Notes: generated by a model from the letters alone, not told the origin. A stretch of 64,000 bases of DNA from Cryptomeria japonica (GCF_030272615.1 NC_081411.1:212118744-212182743); one strand, 5' to 3'; positions 23,640-37,018 are shown, numbered from the stretch's first letter. Numbers and translations: made by a program.

Positions 23640-26600
23640 TTGATTTATATTGATAGAATTTGATCGAATTGATAACTGATGGTGGATATGTTATGATTTG
23701 CAGGTTGTACTAGGTGTACTATAGTCTCGAGAGAGATTCCTAAAGCCATGGGGTTGATCCCTTGACTGACACAGGTAGAGATAGATATTATTGAGAGATA
23801 TGAATTATCATCTCTTTGGGACATGCCTTGGTATACCATTAACTGGGGTTTGTTGACAGATTTGGCACAGAAGTGGCACAGTGACACCAACACCTTCCAT
23901 TTGGCGACAGGTGAGATGACAGTGATGCCTGAGGATTGCTACAGAATCCTGCGGATTCTAGTGGTAGGAGACTTGCTACCTTATGAGCAGACCGAGGAGG
24001 GTGGTATAGAGGCTCTACGATGAGTATTTCAGGATGATCACATTAGTGGTTACGAGATTGCATGGCAAGAGACGTTGGATATAGATTATACTCCACTTTC
24101 ATCGGTACTGGCATGTTTCATTTGTGGTTTCTTATGTCCCGTAAGTCCAAGGGACTAGCAGTGGGATGGGTTTTGGAGGACATGGTGACATGGGGGAGGA
24201 GGTTTGCATGGGGGTCATGTATGTTGGCCCACCAATATAGGGAGCTACACTAGGTCGTGTATCGGGGATACACTAGTCTATCAACAGGAGTTACATTGCT
24301 ACAGGTGTGGGCCTGGGAGCATATAGCAGTGACACGACCGCTTGCAGATAGAGACAAACCAATTGTCTATCCTTATGCATACGGATATACAGATGTAATT
24401 GTCTAGTGAAAGCTGGGAAAACTAGAGTAGTTTCAAATAGTTTTGGATGATATAGACACGGTCATCTGGAGGTCGTATATGGATTTGTAGTGTCGTAAAT
24501 TGTACACCCTTTCTAGGGTGGTACAATTTCACACTTAGGTTAGGACTAGCGTTAGTGTGTCTTGCATATTGTATTTCTAATTCCCCTTTAAGCATTTAAT
24601 GAATTAGTTTAATTAAATCTAAGGTCATGTTTCATCACCTTACATATTATAAAGTTGGGCCCTTTACCCTAAGTGTGCCCCTTTTTATCTTACTCCTCCA
24701 AAGAATCATTTAATCATAAACCCTAATTATATCTTGTTTTGACTATTTAGGCCCGATTTAACATATCAAAACATCTCGAAATCAGCTCTAACTTTGGGAT
24801 GTGCTCTAATATCATCATATCTAATGGCCCCGAGAATTCGGTGAAAAGTTGGTTGGATGATGGCGGGAATGCACACGGTCCGTGACTTTTTCTTGAAATT
24901 TCAAGAGCACAATCTTATGATATAATAATTCTTAACCCCAAAATATCGACGGGAGATTCAAATCCTAGGTCGGCCTAAAAATGAAATTAAGATCTAGGGT
25001 TTCATACTTAAGAGCTCTTTTTCTTCATTTCAAGGGGTCTTCTTTTAAGAATCTAAGAGCAGGTTTTTGGAGCATGAGAGCCTTCTTTGCAGTGAAAGAG
25101 TAGTTCTTTGAAGTCTTCAACAATATTCAACATTCATCCATCAAACATTAATCAAGCATCATTTTCTCAATTAGGGGCTTTTGAAGATGTAGAAGAACAA
25201 TAGGAGATCACCTTTGGCTTGTACCTCTCCCTTGGGGTTGGGTATGGTTTCATGTCATTTTCATGTCTTTGCACAAGCTTCATTTTGATTCACATTCATT
25301 TTTTAGATCACTTTGCATTGTGGATTTAGAGAATTTACTTTGTCAATTATAAGCAATTAGGGTTTACTCTTTAGGATTGCTCTAGGTTGTTTACTTTCAT
25401 TCTTAGGATCTTGTACACACACAAGGTTCTTGAACACACATTTTTCAGTACATTATCGGCTATTCGTGGAGGTGGAAATCACCAACATGGGGGTTTTACT
25501 AAGGCAAAACCCTATATAGCCACCCCAAACCCTCTTTTTTAGCTTCAGGTACAAGTTCGGATTTGAGCATCGTTGGAAGTTTCAGGACCGGAAGAGCACA
25601 CACGGACAATTTTGGGTTGCAAATCTTGGAAAAATCCCCAATGAAAGGGGCGTGGCACCTTGCTCCTGCCCAAGACAGTGGCATGGCGCCATAGTCCTAC
25701 CCTCTATCAGTAGGACTTGGCAAAACAACACTTTGCAGGTCTCAGAATCCCTCCTGTCAGTTGTTGCTCAAGAATTGCAGAATCAGGACGGTGGCGTGGC
25801 ACCTTGGTCTTGGACATTCTTGCTTAGATTTCAGACACAAGTGCACCTCTGATTTTGCATTATGATCTGTACTTTTCAGCAGTGTATCAGTTGTTCTTTG
25901 ATTTACATTCTCAGATTAGGGTTTGCTTGCTTACTTGCTTTCTAGGATAGATTGTATTTTGCATCATTCCTCCCTCTCATTTTGCATCATTCCTCTCTCT
26001 CATTTACAAAAAAAGAGTAGAAGACCTAAGAGGTAATCCATGGCTCTCTCTTTCTCATAAGAAGTAGCCGACATGCGTTACCTCCATAGGCTCTTTTGTA
26101 TTCCATGACTATGTATGAGAGTGGGATTAGGGTTTCCATACTTAGTCTCACTTTTTCCCCTACACATGATTGTGAGGTATGGGCGGAGGATGGGCTAGAG
26201 ATTCCCTATGTATATATGTCCAGGTATTTGATCGGGTGGATGCCCTTTATTATTGAGAGATTTTTACATAGTCGGGTCTATAGGCAGTATGGGTGACAAT
26301 AGAGAATACCACAAGGATCCTATTTGTATGCTCGTCTGTTGTAGGATATACCCGAGTGGGGATCAACCATTGACAGTATTGTAGTGATGGCCGAGTAATT
26401 GAGTATAGTGGGCCAGATTTGGGATTATGAAGCCAGAGTAGTAGACGCAGGTATCACTGAGGAGTACTTAGCTTATCAGATTGCACATGTTGTGGCCCAT
26501 TTATCCAATCCAACAGAGCCAGTGTCAACATTTGATGATGAGGAGGAGGAGTGGTCGCAGAGGCGAGGAGGTTAGAGGCACAAAGAGGATGATGAGGGGG

Positions 26601-27130
26601 ATGATGATGATGAGGGTGATGATGGGGGTGATGGTGGAGGTGGTAGAGTGGGAGGTGTGGTGGGAGGGAGGTGGTCTACATAGAGGAGGAGATTAGACGT
26701 TCTTCCTCCACCGAATCCACAGATAGGGATAGGTGCAATAGGGACTTCCTTCCAGGTACCCATCCAGATTAGGGTGTGTTCCCATCATCAAGATGCACAT
26801 ATTAGGGCTTTGCAGATATGTGTGTAGAAGTTGCAGGCACGAGTTTTGGCGCAACATCGACAAATTGCCCAGCTGCAGATTGAGAGAGATACGACGATGG
26901 AGCGATAGGGACGAGAAGAGGCCCTTGTTGATAGACTAGATAAAGCAGTCACAAGCACCCCTCTCAGAGACACACTCGGGGAGATACAATATTCGACTAA
27001 GGAGGCTGAGTATTATCGACATTTATATGAGGATCTGGTCCCTCGAGAGTGGAGAGCACCTAGTTACGCTACAGTTGCATCTGCTTGATCAGACGCAGTC
27101 ATTCTAGGACAGAGAGTAGAGACATGACAT
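23640..27130 (+). pseudogene. Plant mobile domain (PMD, aminotransferase-like) gene, decayed and interrupted
   Basis: The plus strand at 23823-24023 reads WGLLTDLAQKWHSDTNTFHL followed by ATGEMTVMPEDCYRIL. This is the signature start of the PMD family (W...ETHTFHLPxGEMTxTLEDV). Further PMD-like pieces follow to 24480 (for example GYADVIV-, VLDDIDTVIWRSYM). After an interruption (24491 to about 26090) the frame resumes with VWAEDGLEIPYVYMSRYLIG and PFIIERFLHSRVYRQYG (26185-26295). Then come an Asp/Gly-rich stretch (26535-26660) and a coiled coil (RQIAQLQIERDTTMER near 26855-26900). PMD proteins occur as transposon-borne genes and as the host MAIL1/MAIN silencing factors. Many stops mean it is dead. 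It looks transposon-derived, but host origin is not excluded. Confidence 0.65.
24491..26090. mobile_element. Putative solo LTR inside the PMD pseudogene
   Basis: PMD-like coding sequence stops at about 24490 and resumes near 26090. The inserted stretch starts TGTCGTAAATTGTACACC and has the mixed, non-coding character of a gypsy LTR. The phrase tggtacaatttcaca near 24517 also occurs at 62864, beside a gypsy gag remnant. No target duplication was found, and the right edge is a guess from where coding resumes. Confidence 0.4.
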
Positions 27131-27289
27131 GATTGGTACAATGCTATCCTCTTAGTGGGGACCCAGGAGCGGGAATATTTGTCGTGAGACCTTCTACTTC
27201 TGGAGATAGTCATACTTGATTGTCCCATTTTGTGATATAGAGCATCTTTGATGTACTCATAGACAGACATGATATTCAATTGTATATTT

Positions 27290-27780
27290 TGACCTTGTTG
27301 TGTGATTATATGAGATATGATAGTGATTTCCTTTGGTCCACATATGATGTTCTATGATGATGAACTATATTTATATACAGATGTGATGAGGTTATGATGA
27401 TTTATGATTCTTATGATGATCTCATTATGATGATGATTTTTAGATGTATTGAGCACATGATGATGTATGGATGCAAATGTTTTTCTTGATGGCATTTGTA
27501 TATACATGTTTTTATGATGTGATGATGTATGGATGAAATGAATGTTATTTATATGATAATGATTATCTATATGTTTTGAAGGTGATATATGCTTTCCTGA
27601 TAAAAAAATATTGATATGATGATGATTTGTGTTTTTATATGGTAAATGAATTTATTTGATGGTTAGATGACATGCATAGGAAGTGATGATAATAATGATG
27701 ATAATGATGATAAATGAAACTAAATGTATGAATGAATGCAACTAAATGTACAAATGATCAGTTTAATTGCATCACGTTGT
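27290..27780. repeat. atgatg-rich low-complexity stretch
   Basis: Repeated gatgatg, tatgatg and ataatgatg words over about 480 bases, non-coding. It is possibly the 3' flank of the PMD gene. Confidence 0.6.
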
Positions 27781-28739
27781 CATTCCTTTTAGCCAATTGT
27801 TGGTGCTCTTTTTGTCATCATTGAGCTTTTGATACGTTGAAAGTTGATACAAGCATCATGGTATAATTGAACCATAATTACTTGAGTATAACTTACATGG
27901 ATTTTGATATTGCAAAATGACACAAGCGTCGAGGTGTAGTTGAACCAAGATGACCTGAGTGTTGTTTGCATAAAACAGACAAGAGTTAATCATTTTTATG
28001 TGCAAACTGAGAAATGTCTTCAATGATATGTTTCCAATCATGTCTCGAGACAAATTTGCATCATATGAATGATCGCCTCACAAATAGAAAAGCAAATAAA
28101 ATATCAAACTCCTTCATTGCTTCTCTAGCTCAGTGCATCCTTGAGTTTCTTAGGAGATCGAATAATTCAAAAGTCAAGATACAAATAGTCAAACTTCATG
28201 CTAAGTGTAAACAAATCATGATTTAAAATAGATCATCCATCGTATTATGTTTTGTGTTGATTCTAATGGTGATTTTGATTTTAAGTATGAGTGTTAGTTT
28301 TGACATTTGTCTTCGTGGTATGTTTTGATCCTTGTTTGTGATGTGTTATGTCTAGTTGATGAAAACTAAAGCGAAATGCCCCCATTGAGATCATGATTTT
28401 TCCCCCAACTATGGACACTTCTTTTGATTTGGATATATACTTTGATCATCAAGCCATGGTGAGAGATTTATGCGGATAACTATTCAAATAATCAAGGACA
28501 GTGACTACGCTAAGTGTGTCCAAGATTTTGCGATGTGTTTACAAAAGCTTTGTGATGGGCATAGGCTTAGTGTGAATGGATGCGAAAAAATGTGACATGG
28601 GTACATACAGATGGAAGAGTCGATCTATCACAAATAGAGCCTGTTTCCAAGTTTTCAATATTTTATTTTTTTTGTATTTTTCTTGATTTTTATTTTGTTT
28701 TTTATAATTTTTCCCTTATATGTGCATTGGATAACTTAG
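27781..28739. other. No gene recognised
   Basis: Holds a diverged tandem pair of about 66 bp (27848 and 27917: ga-acaagc-tc..ggt-ta-ttgaacca) and AT-rich sequence. The T-rich stretch 28655-28720 precedes the end of the gypsy integrase remnant on the other strand. Confidence 0.4.
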
Positions 28740-30100
28740 GTGTAGAACTTTTTGAGATGCACATTGTTGATAGGTTCGTCAAACAGGTCCCCTTCTGATT
28801 TAGATAATTGATATGCCCTTGATTCGTAAGTAGATATGATGACAAAAGGACCTAGCCAATTTGGTTCAAACTTGCCCTTCTTTTCCCAATCCTATTGGTT
28901 GTGGGGATTTTCCTTCGGTACCAAGTCACCGATGTGAAATGCTCTTGTTTTTACCTTGTGATTATAGCTCTGACACATGCGTTGTTGATATGCTTTGAGG
29001 TGATCAAAAGCACATTGTTGGCACTCATCTAGCAGCTCCAATTCTCACAATTTGTTTACTCGACAATCCTCATCTAGAATGAGTCATTTTAGTGATACTC
29101 CGAGTGATGAAATCTCAACCTCAATAGGTAAAATGGCCTCTATCCATACACAAGTGACTATGGTATATCCCCCGTAGGTGTGCGGATTCTAGTTCTGTAG
29201 GCCCATAATGCTAGGTTGAGTTGAATGTGCCAATCACGTCCAACCTCGTTCACTATTTTCTTGAGGATTTTCAAGATGGTTTTGTTTGAGGCCTCTAGCC
29301 ATTCCCTCATGGATAATATGGTGTGGAGAAATGATGTTGGATATGGAATTGTTTGCATGATTCTTGCACATCTTGATTCTTGAAAGGTTTTCCATTATCT
29401 GTGATAATGGAAGTAGTAATGTCATACCGACAAATGAGATAATTCAGGATAAAAGAGGATATTTACTTGTCGGTAACAGTAGTCAATGGGACGACCTCTA
29501 TCCACTTTGTAAAGAATTCAATGGTCATGATGATAAACTTATGTCCATTTGATGAGGAAGGATGAATCTTACCCACTAGGTCGAGTCCCCATTGACAAAA
29601 TGACCATGATGTTGTGAACGGTTGCAACTCATGTGCTAGTGCATGTATAATATTGCCATGAATTTGGTATTTTGGGAATTTTCTGGGAAATTGATATGAT
29701 TCCTTTTCTATGGTTGACCAATAATAGCCCATCCTTAGAATTTTCTTGGAGAGAGTAGGACCACTTGAATATGTGCCACAAATACCTTCATAAAGTTCAT
29801 GCAAAGCGGTTTCAGATTCGTTACGATCAAGACATCGAAGAAGAGTACCATCAAGACCTCGATGGTAAAGTGTGTCAGCAATTAGGATATAATGGGTTGC
29901 TTGATGAATAAAGTTGTGTTTCTGGTTTCAGGATAGGTCTAGTGGAAGGATATTGTCTTTTAGGAACGTGTAGATATTTCCATAGAGGGGCAAGTTGGAA
30001 CCGACTATGTGGCATATGACTTGGGATTCAAAATTGTCGTAGGCAGGGGAAAACAATTGTTCCTCCAAGAACTCATAATGATTCTGGAGGTCTGGTGTTA
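28740..30100 (-). pseudogene. Ty3/gypsy integrase remnant (Tat-like), decayed
   Basis: Minus-strand reading gives the usual order of gypsy pol 3' parts. An RNase H/linker piece reads ADTLYHRGLDGTLLRCLDRN near 29880-29820. The zinc-finger region HELYEGICG..ILRMGYYWSTI runs to about 29700. The integrase core follows with WGLDLVGKIHP near 29590 and FIIMTIEFFTKWIEVVPLTT near 29480, then IITDNGKPF. The late part has EASNKTILKILKKIVNEVGR (29300-29240), WAYRTRIRTPTG, and a C-terminal QRMCQSYNHKVKTRAFHIGD (about 28990-28930) and KFEPNWLGPFVI. Stops and frameshifts are frequent. No chromodomain is visible, and the sequence style fits the Tat/Athila side. It is joined abruptly at about 30100 to an unrelated LTR piece. 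Confidence 0.75.
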
Positions 30101-30560
30101 GGAATTGCATGCAGATAATTATTAACACGAGAATGAAAAAACACAGAAATAATAACAACGAAGAGACAATATTTAACGCGATTTACCCAATCTCGGGCTA
30201 CATCCACCAAACAGAGAGTCCAATATTATTATCCAGTAAATCAAAACCAATTACAACCAACAATCCCTTGCAACTCAATACCGTTGCAAAATGCTATAAA
30301 ATTCTCTATAAAAAACCCCTAACCTTTAGCCTTTTTATCAAGACTTATGTCGGTTAGAAAATTAGGGTTACAACATGTCAGCCAATAGAAAAATAACACC
30401 CACCTTGACCCTTGACCCCACCTTGACATTAAATAAATAAATTGAATCATTTATTTAATAAAATAGATGAAAAATGGAGAAATTAATTAAATATAATTTA
30501 ATTAATAGGGGATGTGGTTTATTTAACTAGACGGTCAGATTTATATGTCTACACTATCTT
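30101..30560. repeat. Mosaic of LTR fragments
   Basis: 30110-30260 carries aacacgagaatgaaaaa and aatatttaacgcgatttacc, a block resembling the conserved part of many plant copia LTRs. 30430-30556 closely repeats 22080-22186, ending gtctaca. No target duplication was found around the composite. Confidence 0.5.
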
Positions 30561-33500
30561 CGGTCCCATATACCATTTAGTCTCGTGGACATCATTAGAA
30601 TCATTCATTCATTCATAAGGCTTATTATTGGATAATATAATAAGATGCATACACATATGTATTAATTAATTTTAATTTATAATTAAAAAGATTTTTCTAT
30701 TATTTTTTATTTATTTAAGTAGAAAAAATATTATAAATTTGAGATTATGGAATATAGTCAATTTGTTAAACAAACAATAAGAAAATTCAAAAACAACTAA
30801 AAGAAGTCCTCAAACAAGAAGTACCATATTAGTTAAATTAACAAAGTAAGAAAGTAATATGAAGTTATAACCACTACAATAATTGCAATGACTTTCTTTA
30901 GCTAGCCTAGAAAGTTGCATGGAGTGTAGTATCCACCAATCATTGGAACTTCTTTACCAATTGTTACCCCTATATTTTTTGCTCATGCCTAAAGCCTCAT
31001 AATCAGCTAGAACCCAACTATTGCTAATGTTTTGATGTTGAAAGTGTCGGTCACCTTTGTTCAAATTTTCAAGCACCCTCTTGGACATCCCCTACCTGCC
31101 AGTCACAAAGAAGTCATTGTTTTTCAAATTCTGTGAAAGATGACATAAAATCCTTTTACAGAGATAATTTTAACATCCTCTTCTCCAAAATGACCAATTT
31201 TTATGGCCAAACTCCATGTCGACTGGGAGATTTTAATTGTTTGATTTTTGGGTTACCCATATGCCCAAACAATTAAATCTCAATTTTTATTTGTCATATG
31301 CAAAAATTATTTTTGGGTTATGCTCTACTCAGCTTATTTATTCTATAGTTAAAAATTCATAAGAACTAGAGCTCCTAGTAAAAAGTTATGCGGGTTTTTC
31401 TATGGCAGCCCAAAAGAACAATTGTCATTGAACTTGAACCTTGAACCTTTTTGGTTCAAGCCAGCAGGTTCAAGCGCACAGGTTCAAAAAGTTCAAAGTT
31501 CAAATTTCGGGCTTTGTAATTTTCGGTCATTGAACTTGAACTATTGAACCTTGTAGGTTCAAGGTTCAAAGTTTGGGTTCAAGTTCAAAAAGTTCAAAGT
31601 TCAAATTTCGGGCTTTGTAATTTTTGTTCATTGAACTTGAACCATTGAACCCTTTTGGTTCAGGTTCAAGGTTCAACGCCCAGGAAAATGGAAAGAAAAA
31701 TAATCAATGCATTATACTGTGGGTTAGTCTATGTTTTTGAACCATTTGCTTGAATCTCGCAGGTTCAAGGTTCAAGGTTCAAGGTTCAAGGTTCAAGGTT
31801 CAAGGTTCAAAGTTCAAAGTTCAAAGTTCACAGGTTTAGAATGTGGATGTTTTTAAAAAAATGATCATTGAGCTGAGAGTAAAAGTGTTTAGATGACTTT
31901 TGAGATAGCCACACTAACACATACAAAGTCCAACCTTCATGTTACAAAGGAAGATTTGGTTTTTTGAAAGATGGATTTAATTATTAATTCATATGTTGAT
32001 AACAAAGGATACTAGTTGATAATATTTTCAAAGAATTATTTCAGCAGCTCACGGTATTACAAAAAAAATCTGAAGAGTTACAATCCTCCTCTATTATAAA
32101 GAGAGTTTTGTCATAAAATAGAGCTCATTCCTTCAAATGGAAGCTCAAAATTGTGGTCCATGTGCAAGTTTTGGCATGTATATTGTTTATAGTTTTCAAT
32201 GCAACCTGTAACCATGGATTTTCTAAGACAGAAAAACCAGTCTCGGTGCAGAGGTAATAACTTTTAATTGCACCGTTGGATCGGGCTACATTTTTTATAT
32301 GTTTTAGAAACCCTAGCTTTATAAATCCTCATTGGAGTGATTGGACAAATAATATTGCGTTCAAAAGTTATTAATTTTTAAGTACGGGTCTATACAAATT
32401 TATGAGAAAAATATTATTATGACAAGCTCATGTTTGAAATGGAGATATAAAATAAATGACCACCTGTCAACACATAATTAGATGTGTTTAATTTACATTC
32501 TCTTCAAATATTTTTCAGAAAGGAATGAAGGATAAAATATTTGAAGCAAAATTAAAAAGAGTTGTCGGAAGAAGATAGAAGATAAAGGAAAAGATTAGTT
32601 AATAATCTTTTCAAGAATCAGTTATTGATAACTGAAATTCTCAGCTATATATATGTAATGAAAGAAAGGAGAAAAGGTTCTTCTTTTCTTTTCTTTTTCT
32701 TTCTGCTATAAAAAAAGGAAGAGGTAGCATTGTTTTCTGGACTGCACAATTTTATTTTTCAGAAAAATTGAGTCTGTGCGCTTACATTTTGGCATTGATG
32801 GAATGAAGAAGATTTTGTTGATCTATGGATTTGTCAATATTTTCTTTTGATTACAATGAACTTTGTTTCTCTTGTGATTACCTTTCATTGCCTTTTCTGT
32901 TACATAAAATTGTGTATGCATTTAATTCCGAAACTTTGATTTCAGAAATAATTTGTATTTGGAAAGAAATCTGTTGTTAACTCTTTGTCTGGGTATTCTG
33001 ATCCCCCTTGTCCTTTGAGGCATGAGAGAGACTCGATCAACATCTAGAGCATTTTGATCTATTGGAAAGGGTATTTTCGTGGGTGTGGATAATTAAACTA
33101 TGTTTTACTTACCTTCATTAACTGCATTATAAATCTGCTATTCGCATCTGTGTCATGGCTATGAGCAGATGTTAATTGCCTTTATTGCTTTCCGGTTAAA
33201 AGCATATTCAGAAAATATATATTTTTATCCAACGAAGGGAGTTGTACCTTCGTATCAAAATTCAAAGAGCACTTGCACTCACCATTGCAAGTGACTCAAC
33301 TGTTGGTTCTAGTTTTTGTCTTTCAATTTGGGCATTCGGGAGTCATTTTTGAAAGGTATTTAAGAAGGACAAATCTGTTTACCAACACATGTTAATGCCA
33401 AAAAATCCCGAGTGCATTTGATAAACCTTGACCAAGGTATTCATTGCAATAGAGACTATTTATCAACATTAAGGTTGTGCACATTCCATGGACCCCGAAC

Positions 33501-34655
33501 TATTCTTTCAAAAATTGGAAAATTCAATTATGAAGCTATTTGAGCTTTGAATCAAGCATACTCTAAGCTTCCTATTATATTTATTCATAAGTATCCCTTC
33601 TTTAGAAATCTTGTTGGACATATAAGTCATTGAAAATTATTTTCATTTCTCAAGAGTGATGTTAATTTTGAGAAGCGCCTTCAATTATGCATTGAGAACT
33701 TGACCATGTTAGTAATATACCCCTATGTACTAGTCCATCAAGATTGGTAATCCCAATGACAAGGGATTAATGACAATACAAAACCAATAATGTCATTAAA
33801 CATCTAAGAATACATGTTTGGGCACTTTAAATTATAGGGCAATGCCTACTCTTACAATAATAAAGTTAAAAGTACCATCGGAACACCAACAATTATAAAA
33901 AAACTCTCACATTCATTACTACAAGTAACATAAGGATTATAGATTACAACTAGGGTAGGGAAAAGTTGCTCAAAATCTATTTCTTAGTGATGATTTGTAT
34001 TAAGTTGTTTTTATCAACCATTACTCTAAGAAATTTGGATAATACATGCTTAGCTTTGAAGCCATGAATTCGGGATTATAAGTTGATAAATTATTTTTCA
34101 AGTTCATCATTATCCTTGAATTGTCATTTGATCATTGTGGTCAGATGAATAACCTAAAGTGAAAAAATGACGCACAATATTTGTAATTCATATTTGAATA
34201 AGCTAAGCATTGATATTTTTAAATGTTTTTTATAATAACTTGGCAGCAAGTGATGATAACCATGATGTGCTTAGGAAAAGTCCTAAGGAGAATAGTTTTT
34301 CATGCCCAAGAAAAGTGAAAAAGAGTGGATAGGGAGGGGATAAGGGAATGTCAAAGCATGCAAACATGGGGAAAGACCAAAACAATGCAAGATAGACTTG
34401 GCATGGCATAAAAAGGACAAGAGGGGGGGAATAAATAAATTTGAGATGGCTGCTAATAGAAAGTTTAGCACGGAGAAGCTTATATGAAGTGAATTAAGCT
34501 TGTGAATAGACTTTGGACTACCAAATAAGGTTGATTTTGTTCTAATTAGTATACTTGAATTTATAATTCCAAATGTTGTTTAATCAACGTACAAGAGGTA
34601 AAGATGGCAAGAGTTTCTTGTAAATAGCTTTGAGGGAAAAGAATAATTAAAATTT
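30561..34655. other. No gene recognised
   Basis: About 4 kb of AT-rich sequence without convincing coding potential, apart from the repeat at 31420-31832. Around 32640-32700 a tatatata box is followed by a long CT-rich stretch, as in an LTR or plant promoter, but nothing downstream is recognisable. 34283-34471 has a short minus-strand open frame with no known relatives. Confidence 0.4.
31420..31832. repeat. ggttcaa / ttgaacc heptamer repeats
   Basis: Repeats of ggttcaa and agttcaa on the plus strand and ttgaacc on the same strand are intermingled in three blocks (31424-31512, 31525-31613, 31624-31675). A pure tandem run (aaggttc)n of about ten units follows at 31760-31830. Two of the blocks share aaatttcgggctttgtaatt, so they are duplicated. 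Non-coding. Confidence 0.8.
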
Positions 34656-34659
34656 ATAA

Positions 34660-35566
34660 GAGTAATAATATCACAATTAAATGTTAAAGAAGAAAAATCA
34701 ATGTGAATTCATCTTAGGTATGAATTGGTTGGGAAAGCACAAAGCTATAGTTAACTGTTATGACAAGAAAATATAGTGCTTAGATGACTTAGGAAACAAG
34801 GTTCTCTTGCAAGGCACTTGTCGAGAGGTAAAATTGTTGCAACCCTCTACTATCCAATTAAACCTGAGCACAAAGAAACATTGCCAAGTATTTGTAGTTA
34901 AAATGGAAGAAATTAACAAATCTAATGCTATCAGATTCCATGATGATATGGTGATTATGAAGCTAGTTATCATCACAGCGAAGGTTCTAGAGAGAGCAAA
35001 AAACTAGAGGAATCATTTGAAAATAGATACCCTTACCTTCGAAATATCAAGACGTATTTGTTGAAGAACTACCAGAGTTACCACCCAAGAGAATATTTGA
35101 TTTCTCCATAGAGTTAGTTCTAGGAGCAGTGTCGGTATCAAAATCTCCCTACTGTATGACAACTGTCAAAGTCATGGTGTTGAAAGCATGATTGCAGGAG
35201 TTATTGAATAAGGGATTAATTAGACCTAGTGTGTCAACATGGGGGGAACCAATAATATTTGTCAAGAAGGATGGTACCCTTCGCCTTTGTATTAACTATG
35301 AGATGTTGAATAAATTAACCACCAGCAACAAGTGCCCCTTGCCACACATCGATGGTTTGTTTAATCAAATATGTAGAGCTGTAGTATTTTCCAAAATAGA
35401 TCTACGTTCAGGGTATCATTAGTTAAGGTTTAGGGATGAAGATATCCACAAAACAACCTTTAGGATTCGTTATGGACATTATGAGTTCACTATATTACCA
35501 TTTGGGCTTATCAATGCCCCAACCACATTCATGAACCTGATGAATAACATATTCCATGATTGTCTC
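34660..35566 (+). pseudogene. Chromovirus-type Ty3/gypsy pol, part 1: protease end and reverse transcriptase start
   Basis: Reads FILGMNWLGKHKAIVNCYDK near 34706-34770, the end of an aspartic protease region. A linker follows, then the RT start with [20 protein letters not shown] (35207-35270), [27 protein letters not shown] (35380-35425; the first catalytic Asp is present), [20 protein letters not shown] (35480-35535). The reading stops at 35566, where a large insertion begins, and resumes in frame at 45038. Stops occur in the linker. Gag and the 5' LTR were not found to the left, so the element is 5'-truncated or too decayed. Confidence 0.85.
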
Positions 35567-35754
35567 TGTTGTCCTCATTTTTGGCTGTCACAAAACCAAG
35601 TTAACACAAATTTTGTCTAATTTGTAGCTTATATGCTCTAAGCACACTTTTCAAGGTGCTCTTTATTCCACCTCATGCGTTATTTAGGACCCTCGATTCT
35701 TGATTCAGAAGTTGTAGTCCTTTTTCAGATCTTTTAAGTTAGTTTTTGTGTTTT

Positions 35755-36487
35755 GGTGTAAATTAGGTTCACAAACCCGAATTACACCTATTTTATGCAC
35801 ACAAGTGTAAATCGGGGTTACAAAACTGAATTACACTTTCCCTTCAAAAATTTTAGTTTGGTGCAAACTGGGTTTGTAACCCCAATTTACAACACTTCAT
35901 AACCAAGTCATGTTTTTGGTGCATGTCAGGGTTATAACCCTGACCTACACCAAGTTCTCCCATTTTGGTGCAAGTCGGAGTTACAACCCCGACTTACACC
36001 AAGTTCTCCCTTTCCAATGCAAGGCGAGGTCACAACCCTGACTTGCACCAAGTTCACCCATTTTGGTGTAAATCGAGGTCGTAACCCCAATCTACACTGA
36101 GTCCACTAAAAATGGTGCAGATCGGGGTCGTAACGCCAACATACATCGAAGCCTCACCCAACGGTGTATATCAAGGTCATAACTTTGATCTACACCTAAT
36201 TTCCCCTTCATATTGCATGTTAAGGGTATAACTCCAACCCACACCGTTGTCCTTTGACTGTTTTGCCAAGTGCCAAGTATTAGTGCAAATCGGGGTTGTA
36301 ACTCCAACTTGCACCATGTTTCTCTCTTAGGTGTAAATCAGGTTATAACCCCAATTCGCACTAGAGACCATTTTTCTTTCCTTTGTGTTTCACATAAGTG
36401 CATATCATACTTATAAGTTTGATATGCACCTATATGATTGATGACCCTTCCCAAATGCAAATCGGACTTATAAGTCCAAAATGCACC
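35755..36487. repeat. Array of 14 palindromic units of about 34 bp
   Basis: Units near 35755, 35805, 35860, 35918, 35967, 36017, 36065, 36114, 36163, 36212, 36281, 36330, 36398 and 36455, mostly 48-58 bases apart. Each has a left arm like ggtgcaagtcgg, a centre like ttacaa or ttataa, and a right arm like ccgacttacacc. Units differ in sequence, but changes in one arm are often matched in the other: the unit at 36398 has gtgcatatca and tgatatgcac, and the unit at 35918 has gtcaggg and ccctgac. Non-coding. Confidence 0.85.
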
Positions 36488-37018
36488 TCTTAAACCTCAA
36501 TTGGCAATCTTTGGTTTTTTTTGTCCAACTTTGGGAATCCTTCAAATCCATTTCTGCAACCCCACTTCAGATGCTAGATTTAGCATATTGCGACCAGATG
36601 ACTATGAAATATAGGTTACCAAGTGAGGACATGAAGATTTCATTGGTGAAGAATGTTGGAAACAAGATGAGGCTCCATACACTTTGTCATTTTTATGCAT
36701 CTCTAGTCTAGTGTCATTTTGTAATCTCAATTGACACTTCAAGTGTCATTTTATATTCATGTTTTTGTATCTAGAATGTGCATGAGTTCTAAGTCAAATA
36801 GGACTCTTCTTTGATTTAATCATAGTTTTCCTAAATTATCCCATTGCACCTCACCTATATATATGAGGTTGCTCTTTGTAATATGTAGCTAAAATCTAGA
36901 ATATTTAATCCATATGCCAAAACTCTACCAAAGTGAAGAGCAAAAATGAAACTTTGTGTTCCTATTATGATTTTATAAATTTGATCAAATAAGAAGAAAA
37001 CTTTGGCATCCAGACTTT

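Noticed and set aside
31760-31830. tRNA gene B-box or array of tRNA-derived SINEs
   Set aside because: ggttcaa matches part of a B-box, but no A-box or cloverleaf can be drawn; it is a simple 7-bp repeat.
35755-36487. CRISPR-like array (14 repeats of about 34 bp with short spacers)
   Set aside because: The repeats are diverged palindromes, spacers are similar and short, there are no cas genes, and the context is an LTR in a plant nuclear genome.
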